From positions 1 to 19,594 of the forward strand of contig JAFCZI010000005.1 in assembly GCA_019314425.1 (NCBI GenBank): 19,594 nucleotides of DNA. The letters run 5' to 3'. Both the position numbers and the translations under genes were made by a program. The notes under the pieces are model-generated. The model was not told where the DNA came from. It worked only from the letters and a program-made list of their open reading frames with translations, and ran no database searches. Source of the DNA: Deltaproteobacteria bacterium (GTDB lineage: Bacteria; Desulfobacterota; DSM-4660; Desulfatiglandales; Desulfatiglandaceae). Below are positions 15,334-19,594 of this stretch, piece after piece (position 1 is the first letter of the stretch; each line of letters starts with the position of its first letter).

Positions 15334-16956
15334 TTAGCGGTTTACGCGAAAGCGTGAGATAAGCTTTTGAAGCGGTTTCTCAAGAATCTCAAGGATGTCT
15401 GCCATTTTCATGATTCTGCAGGCCACATAAAGAAGGCACAAAAACAGTACTCCCAGCCCCAAACACGTCAAAAGCGCGCCGGAAAAGGTGGTGGCATCCA
15501 AGCCTGAGAAAACGATTCGTCTGATGGCTTCAAGCGCCGATCCCAGAAAAATGCTCAACAGCATCATCTTGAAGACCGCGCCGTAGACGTGACGGCTGTT
15601 CTTGTTCTGGGTGCGCCGGTTCCAGCAGACGTAAAGTAAAGCAACCTGCATAAACGCGGAAACGGATACCCCCAGGGCCACGCCGGATACGCCCATCCGT
15701 TGCATGCTCAACATATAAACGGGGATACTCAGCAGCACAGCAGCTGTCCCCAGAAGAGCCGGAAAAAGGGTATTCTGCAAGGCATAGTACCCCCGTATCA
15801 CTATGGTCTGGGCCGAAAAGGCGAAGGCGCCCAGCAGTAGAAAAGGCAGAAGATGGGCGGTTAACGCGGTTGCCTCGGCATCAAAGCGGCCCCGCTGGAA
15901 GAGCATGAAAACCACTTCATGACGGACGACCATGAGAAAGACGGAAAAGGGGATGACCATCGAGAGGGCACGCACCGTTCGGTCCAGCAATCGGTTCATT
16001 TCGAGCATGCGCCCTTCCGTGGCCAGACGGGATATGAACGGGTAAAATGCGGTCCCGACGGCCTGGCCGAAGACGCCCACAAGAATGAATGTAATCCTGA
16101 GCCCATAGTTAAGGGCCGCTACGGCGCCTCGAGGCATATAGGAACCGAAGAACCTGAAAAAGAACTCCGTGGAAAAGGTCATGGTGAGACCCAGGATAAG
16201 GGGAAGGGTCAGAAGGAAATAATGCTTCAAATCCGGATGGGTCCATTCAAAGCAAAACTTGAACCGCATGCCGAGACGTGCGGCCCCAAACCACTGTACT
16301 GCAAAATTCCCCGCCACAGCGCCTCCGAGCACACCCCACGCGAACCCTTCAATGCCGATCCAGGGGGCTACAAGACCGCCCGTGATAATGCCCAGATTAT
16401 AGAGGAGGGGGGCCAGCGCGGGAATGAGGAAATGTTCCTTTGAAAACTGTACGGCCATGAAAAGCCCTCCCGTAAAGAAAAAGAACTGGGCCGGCAGGAC
16501 AATGCGGGTCATTCGGATGGTGAGGGCTTTGATGGCTGGATCGTCAATGCCCGGCGCGAACAGTGCCACGAGGTGATCCGCAAAAAAACAGGCCGCAACA
16601 ATAAAGAGGAGCAGCAGACTTCCAAACGAGGAAATGATGAGGGAGAAAATCCGCCATCCTTCTGTTTCCCTGTTGCTGACCAGATATTTGTTGAAAATGG
16701 GGATGAACGTAATGGAGAGAAAGCCCGTAGCCGCTACATGATTCAGGATTTCCGGCAGCACAAACGCCATCTGGTAGGCGTCTACCGCCGCCCCGGTTCC
16801 GCCCACATAGGCAATGACCACCTCGCGAAGCAGTCCGATGACCCGGCTCAAAAGGACCGAGGCCATCATGATGAGGGATGCGATGCCGATCTTCTGATAA
16901 AGGGAGCCCGGCTTTCCGGTGTTTTCTTCCGCTATGGTTTCTTCTGTTGCGGTCAT
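15334..16956 (-). CDS. murJ: Lipid II flippase MurJ (MviN family)
   Basis: Inner-membrane flippase of the MOP superfamily that moves lipid II to the periplasmic side for peptidoglycan assembly. The 540 residues give the expected roughly 14 membrane segments. Family marks are SRVIGLLREVVIAYVGGTGAAVDAY near the N-terminus (Arg residues of the central cavity), then FIPIFNKYL, LPAQFFFFTGGLFMAVQ and FGQAVGTAFYPFISRLA. ALNYGLRITFILVGVFGQA and RGYYALQNT further along are also typical. The N-terminal 18 residues are a hydrophilic extension (TATEETIAEENTGKPG). The ribosome-binding site is weak. It lies 24 bases after the Rossmann-fold gene on the same strand, so co-transcription and perhaps coupling are likely. 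Together with murI and mltB it makes the window rich in cell-wall functions. Confidence 0.95.
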   Translation of the reverse strand: MTATEETIAEENTGKPGSLYQKIGIASLIMMASVLLSRVIGLLREVVIAYVGGTGAAVDAYQMAFVLPEILNHVAATGFLSITFIPIFNKYLVSNRETEGWRIFSLIISSFGSLLLLFIVAACFFADHLVALFAPGIDDPAIKALTIRMTRIVLPAQFFFFTGGLFMAVQFSKEHFLIPALAPLLYNLGIITGGLVAPWIGIEGFAWGVLGGAVAGNFAVQWFGAARLGMRFKFCFEWTHPDLKHYFLLTLPLILGLTMTFSTEFFFRFFGSYMPRGAVAALNYGLRITFILVGVFGQAVGTAFYPFISRLATEGRMLEMNRLLDRTVRALSMVIPFSVFLMVVRHEVVFMLFQRGRFDAEATALTAHLLPFLLLGAFAFSAQTIVIRGYYALQNTLFPALLGTAAVLLSIPVYMLSMQRMGVSGVALGVSVSAFMQVALLYVCWNRRTQNKNSRHVYGAVFKMMLLSIFLGSALEAIRRIVFSGLDATTFSGALLTCLGLGVLFLCLLYVACRIMKMADILEILEKPLQKLISRFRVNR

Positions 16957-16980
16957 GTTAACGCCGTTTGACGGATGGGT

Positions 16981-17460
16981 TCATGCGGGGATTGACATGG
17001 ATAATTGAAAGGTGGCTTCCAGTATGTCAAAAGTGGCGCGGTATATTCGATTGTTCTGACTTTGCCGGGAGCCCGCCACGTTCAAAATACCAATGTGTTG
17101 CTTCTTTATCCATGCGTGAATGGATTGGGCGGCACTGAAGCGGCTGGTTTGGAGCAGGTCCACATGAAGCCAGGGTCGGCCGTTTTTCAGGGCCATTCTT
17201 CCTGTTAACAGGGAACCACCGGTCAGTTTTCCGTGGGAGAATATGAGGGTTGCGTCAGCGTCGATCACATTCTGCTCGGTACGGCGGGCATAATCGGTGC
17301 TGTCCATTTCCTTGAGCCGGTATTTTTCGGGCAGCTTCCCATCTTCCGCCTTGCGCCCTCTGGGTATCCAGCCGCCATGCGCAATGTTCCGTTCCAAAGC
17401 GAAATCAAGGGCCGCTCGATCAGCACCGGTCTGCCCGCCTGAGATAATTTTTCCGACCAT
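16981..17460 (-). CDS. Putative molybdenum cofactor carrier / SLOG-type Rossmann protein
   Basis: A 159-residue protein matching the putative molybdenum-cofactor-carrier family (PF12694-type), related to YpsA/LOG-type nucleotide-binding Rossmann folds. The N-terminal ISGGQTGADRAALDFAL is the hallmark and GGWIPRGRKAEDG, Y..ARTEQNV.DADATLIFS and LTGGSLLTGRMA follow in the usual order. The family name comes from structural likeness to MoCo carriers and does not prove MoCo binding; SLOG proteins can bind other nucleotide-like ligands. The start is the ATG at 17460, with TTGGAG six bases before it, rather than a TTG four codons upstream. It is the first gene of a likely two-gene unit with murJ. 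Confidence 0.82.
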   Translation of the reverse strand: MVGKIISGGQTGADRAALDFALERNIAHGGWIPRGRKAEDGKLPEKYRLKEMDSTDYARRTEQNVIDADATLIFSHGKLTGGSLLTGRMALKNGRPWLHVDLLQTSRFSAAQSIHAWIKKQHIGILNVAGSRQSQNNRIYRATFDILEATFQLSMSIPA

Positions 17461-17594
17461 TATGAACTCCAATTACATGCACTGGTCGGAAAAACTATCA
17501 ATGTTGAATGGGTTTGTAAAGCCCCGATTTTGAGGTCTGCTCAGATAATTGCAGTTTCTCAGTTCAGTTCTTCCCATACCCCCCATTGTCCGGT

Positions 17595-17665
17595 CATACA
17601 AGTTGTATGTTGAGATTCTGAAAAATCACTGCAACGCAGTAGATGGGACTTTTTACGACGCCATT
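17595..17665. mobile_element. Half copy (D) of the MITE-like element
   Basis: About 71 bp corresponding to the right half of copies A and B, from the loop (CATACAAGTTGTATG, itself a perfect 15-base palindrome) through GAGATTCTGAAAAATCACTG to GACTTTTTACGACGCCATT. The left arm is missing and the end is CCATT rather than CCATC. No flanking duplication is found. It looks like an old, deleted insertion. Confidence 0.85.
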
Positions 17666-17669
17666 ACAC

Positions 17670-17697
17670 TTGATCTTTCCAAAAGAACATTTATAAT
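17670..17697 (+). promoter_or_regulatory. Predicted promoter for the Bax-inhibitor-1 gene
   Basis: TTGATC (17670-17675) is followed after 16 bases by a perfect TATAAT (17692-17697). The start would be near 17704, giving a leader of about 58 bases to the ATG at 17762. The -35 box begins five bases after the half copy of the mobile repeat. Confidence 0.55.
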
Positions 17698-17761
17698 AAA
17701 AGCGGATCGTGTAAGCAACTCAATTTCATGGACATGAAGTTTCATATAGGGAGGTCAAAGC

Positions 17762-18466
17762 ATGGCGCAAACATCTGTATCGAGGCCAAGGGCGGAAACC
17801 CTGGTAAATGATTTTATCCGGAGCGTATACAACTGGATGGCCATCGGGCTCTGCCTGACGGCGGTGGTGGCGATGTATGTTTCCGGAAACGAGGCACTCA
17901 CCCGGCTTATTTTCGGAAACTCAATAATCTTCATCCTTTTGATTGTGGCGGAACTGGGCCTTGTTTTTGCCATATCCGGTATGATCAGCAAAATGAGTGC
18001 GGGAACGGCCACATCCCTGTTTGTCCTCTATTCGGCACTCAATGGCGTCACGCTCTCATTCATCTTTTTAGCCTATACCCAGACGTCTATTGTCAGCACC
18101 TTTTTTATATGCGCCGGCACTTTTGTTGTGTGCAGCATTTACGGGTGGATCACCAAAAGGGACCTGACTTCCATGGGCGGATTCCTGATGATGGGCTTAA
18201 TCGGGATTATTATTGCGTCCCTGGTGAACATGTTTTTCAGAAGCCCCGGCATGAGCATGGTTATCAGTTATATCGGCGTGATTGTTTTTGTGGGTCTTAC
18301 CGCCTACGATACGCAGAAACTCAAGAATATGGCGCGGACCCAGCCCGTGGATGCGGACGGCGCAGTGGTCAGGAAGGGCGCTATTCTGGGGGCCTTGTCG
18401 CTCTATCTGGATTTCATCAACCTGTTCCTGATGCTGCTTCGAATTTTCGGTCAGGGCCGGGATTAA
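17762..18466 (+). CDS. Bax inhibitor-1/YccA family membrane protein
   Basis: A 234-residue inner-membrane protein with about seven hydrophobic segments after a short hydrophilic N-terminus. The family signatures are present: YNWMAIGLCLTAVVA near the start, a central NGVTLSFIFLAYT, GLTAYDTQKLKNMA after the fifth or sixth helix, and the closing GALSLYLDFINLFLMLLRIFG. Bacterial members include YccA (an FtsH modulator) and YetJ (a pH-sensitive calcium leak); which role applies here cannot be told from sequence. GGGAGG lies seven bases before the ATG. It has its own promoter and terminator and appears monocistronic. Confidence 0.95.
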   Translation: MAQTSVSRPRAETLVNDFIRSVYNWMAIGLCLTAVVAMYVSGNEALTRLIFGNSIIFILLIVAELGLVFAISGMISKMSAGTATSLFVLYSALNGVTLSFIFLAYTQTSIVSTFFICAGTFVVCSIYGWITKRDLTSMGGFLMMGLIGIIIASLVNMFFRSPGMSMVISYIGVIVFVGLTAYDTQKLKNMARTQPVDADGAVVRKGAILGALSLYLDFINLFLMLLRIFGQGRD

Positions 18467-18510
18467 ATCCCCCTGATCGAGTGGCCCATCTGTCAGGGGA
18501 TTTTCTTTTC
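18467..18510 (+). terminator. Intrinsic terminator after the Bax-inhibitor-1 gene
   Basis: AATCCCCCTGA (18467 region) pairs with TCAGGGGATT (18493-18502) with one bulged C, around a loop of about 16 bases, followed by TTTTCTTTTC. It begins at the stop codon. Confidence 0.7.
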
Positions 18511-18579
18511 CGGGGGTTCTGCGGTTATTGTTTTGCAACTGATTAGAAATGGTCGATTGCTTTATTGAAATCCCTCGAC

Positions 18580-18597
18580 AATTCCGCAATCCGCAAT
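18580..18597. repeat. Short CCGCAATC tandem at the end of fbp
   Basis: The unit CCGCAATC occurs twice in a row (about 18584-18598) after AATT. On the minus strand GATTGCGGATTGCGGAATTG is a kind of intergenic repeat tail I have seen in related genomes. It abuts the fbp stop codon. Too short to define an element. Confidence 0.3.
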
Positions 18598-19594
18598 CAA
18601 GAAACATCGCCCCCAATAAACCGCTCGGCCAACTCAACATCCTCCCTGTTACCGATATAAAGCGGCACCCTCTGGTGAAGCTCTTTCGGATCAATTTCAA
18701 GGATCGGGCCGTGGCCGTCGCTGGCGTATCCGCCCGCTTCCCTGGCCACCAGGGCCAGGGGATTGGCCTCCACCATCAATCTCAGTTTTCCCGTTGGCTT
18801 CTTGGGGTCCTTTCTGTCTGCGGGATACATGAAAATGCCACCCTTTAGAAGATTTCGATGAAAATCCGCCACCAGGCTGCCCACGTACCGGGAGGTGTAG
18901 GGGCGATTTGTTTCCCTGTCGACGGACTTGAAATAATCAACCAGTGCCCTCGTATTTTCATCCCAATAGGCGTAATTCCCCTCATTGACACTGTAGGTTT
19001 TTGATTTTTCGGGGATTTTAATGTTTTCATGGGACAGGAGAAACTCTCCGACGCTGGGGTAGAGGGTAAAACCATGCACACCGGTGCCGTTTCCCGTGGT
19101 GTACACCATCATGGTGCTGGAACCATATATAAAATAACCTGCCGCCACCTGTTGCATACCGGGTTGCAGCACATCATTCAAGAGGTGGTCGATGTCGGTT
19201 TCATCACTCTTCTTTTTGTAGATGCCGAATATGGTGCCGATGCTCACATTCACATCAATATTGCTTGACCCGTCGAGCGGATCAAACAGAATAATGTAAT
19301 TCCCCTTGGGATATCGCGAAGGGATGTCGATGAGATCCGCGTTTTCTTCGGACCCCATGCAGCAGAGCTGGCCGATGTGCTGCATTCGTTCGATCACCAC
19401 CTGGTTGGAAAAAATGTCGAGTTTCTGCACCTGTTCATCCTGAATGTTGACTTTTCCCGTTGCGCCCAGGATATCGGCTAACCCTGCTTTGTTGACTTCT
19501 CTGGAAATAACCTTTGCCGCAACGATCAGCTCGTTGAGAAGGGTTGTGAAAGAACCCGTGGCTTCCGGGTTTTTCCGTTGCTGACTTAAAAGAT
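18597..19594 (-). CDS. fbp: Fructose-1,6-bisphosphatase class I, 5' end outside window
   Basis: Hydrolyses fructose 1,6-bisphosphate to fructose 6-phosphate in gluconeogenesis, in the cytosol. About 331 residues are visible and the frame is open to the window edge, so the first 10-15 residues are missing. Motifs in order: [20 protein letters not shown] near the cut end, [24 protein letters not shown] (metal ligand Glu), [23 protein letters not shown] (metal site and active-site loop, residues DPLDGSS), [23 protein letters not shown], and a C-terminal [20 protein letters not shown]. All catalytic residues are present. A GTG at 19428-19430 could be mistaken for the start, but conserved FBPase sequence continues upstream of it. 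It converges on the Bax-inhibitor-1 gene. Confidence 0.96.
   Translation of the reverse strand, partial: LLSQQRKNPEATGSFTTLLNELIVAAKVISREVNKAGLADILGATGKVNIQDEQVQKLDIFSNQVVIERMQHIGQLCCMGSEENADLIDIPSRYPKGNYIILFDPLDGSSNIDVNVSIGTIFGIYKKKSDETDIDHLLNDVLQPGMQQVAAGYFIYGSSTMMVYTTGNGTGVHGFTLYPSVGEFLLSHENIKIPEKSKTYSVNEGNYAYWDENTRALVDYFKSVDRETNRPYTSRYVGSLVADFHRNLLKGGIFMYPADRKDPKKPTGKLRLMVEANPLALVAREAGGYASDGHGPILEIDPKELHQRVPLYIGNREDVELAERFIGGDVS

Noticed and set aside
17482..17506. Minus-strand TTGATA/TGTAAT promoter-like pair before the MoCo-carrier-like gene
   Set aside because: The predicted start would fall in or after the ribosome-binding site; probably a chance match.
19428..19430. GTG as the start of fbp
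   Set aside because: Conserved FBPase sequence ([25 protein letters not shown]) continues upstream to the window edge, so the gene is truncated by the window.

Overview
The window looks like chromosomal sequence from an anaerobic Desulfobacterota-type (former Deltaproteobacteria) bacterium. This is an inference from the mix of protein families, from a small cytoplasmic-protein family, and from several kinds of short inverted-repeat element that I associate with that group; no marker gene here settles it. Gene content is mostly housekeeping, with a strong cell-wall theme (MltB-type transglycosylase, glutamate racemase MurI, lipid II flippase MurJ). Translation and stress functions are also present (release factor 3, HtpG, NudC, a stand-alone NFACT-R protein), as is central carbon metabolism (fructose-1,6-bisphosphatase, cut by the right edge). 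I see no tRNA, rRNA, CRISPR array, phage gene or intact transposase.

Layout. 1-4.1 kb: mltB (+) converges on prfC (-); prfC and nudC (+) diverge from a shared region holding two promoters, a hairpin with a T-tract on the prfC side, and mobile-repeat copy A. 4.2-6.0 kb: repeat copy B, then a leftward set of NFACT-R, a Gln-rich hypothetical and murI. 6.1-8.2 kb: htpG with a palindrome inside its promoter and a clear terminator. 8.23-8.8 kb: a gene-poor stretch holding one speculative TGA-interrupted small ORF. 8.8-14.9 kb: a rightward series of bifunctional-nuclease-type protein, heptad inverted repeat, membrane-anchored transglutaminase, repeat copy C, ABC ATPase, ABC permease, a second inverted-repeat element and a PHP/CehA-type hydrolase. 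14.9-17.5 kb: leftward small hypothetical, a GCAAAGGCGC-type inverted repeat, murJ and a molybdenum-cofactor-carrier-like Rossmann protein. 17.6-19.6 kb: a half copy (D) of the mobile repeat, a Bax-inhibitor-1 family protein with its own promoter and terminator, and leftward fbp.

The most interesting signal is a non-autonomous mobile repeat about 152-162 bp long. It is present as three full copies (A 2942-3103, B 4181-4342, C 11069-11220) and one half copy (D 17595-17665). Its ends are inverted (GATGG...CCATC) and it is flanked by 6-bp direct repeats: AAGGTT perfect at B, ATGATT perfect at C, AATTTT/AATATT at A. The flanks allow the pre-insertion sequence to be reconstructed. At C the element split an overlapping stop/start junction between the transglutaminase and ABC ATPase genes, and the target duplication recreated the ATPase start codon while the element end supplied a new TGA stop. 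At B the element replaced a TAG stop with TGA at the same codon. Insertion therefore left both proteins almost unchanged. At least three other inverted-repeat families lie at gene ends in the same window.

Several start codons were set from ribosome-binding sites rather than from the longest ORF (nudC, htpG, the transglutaminase, the ABC ATPase, the Rossmann protein). Two reading frames appear elongated only because mobile repeats add open sequence upstream.
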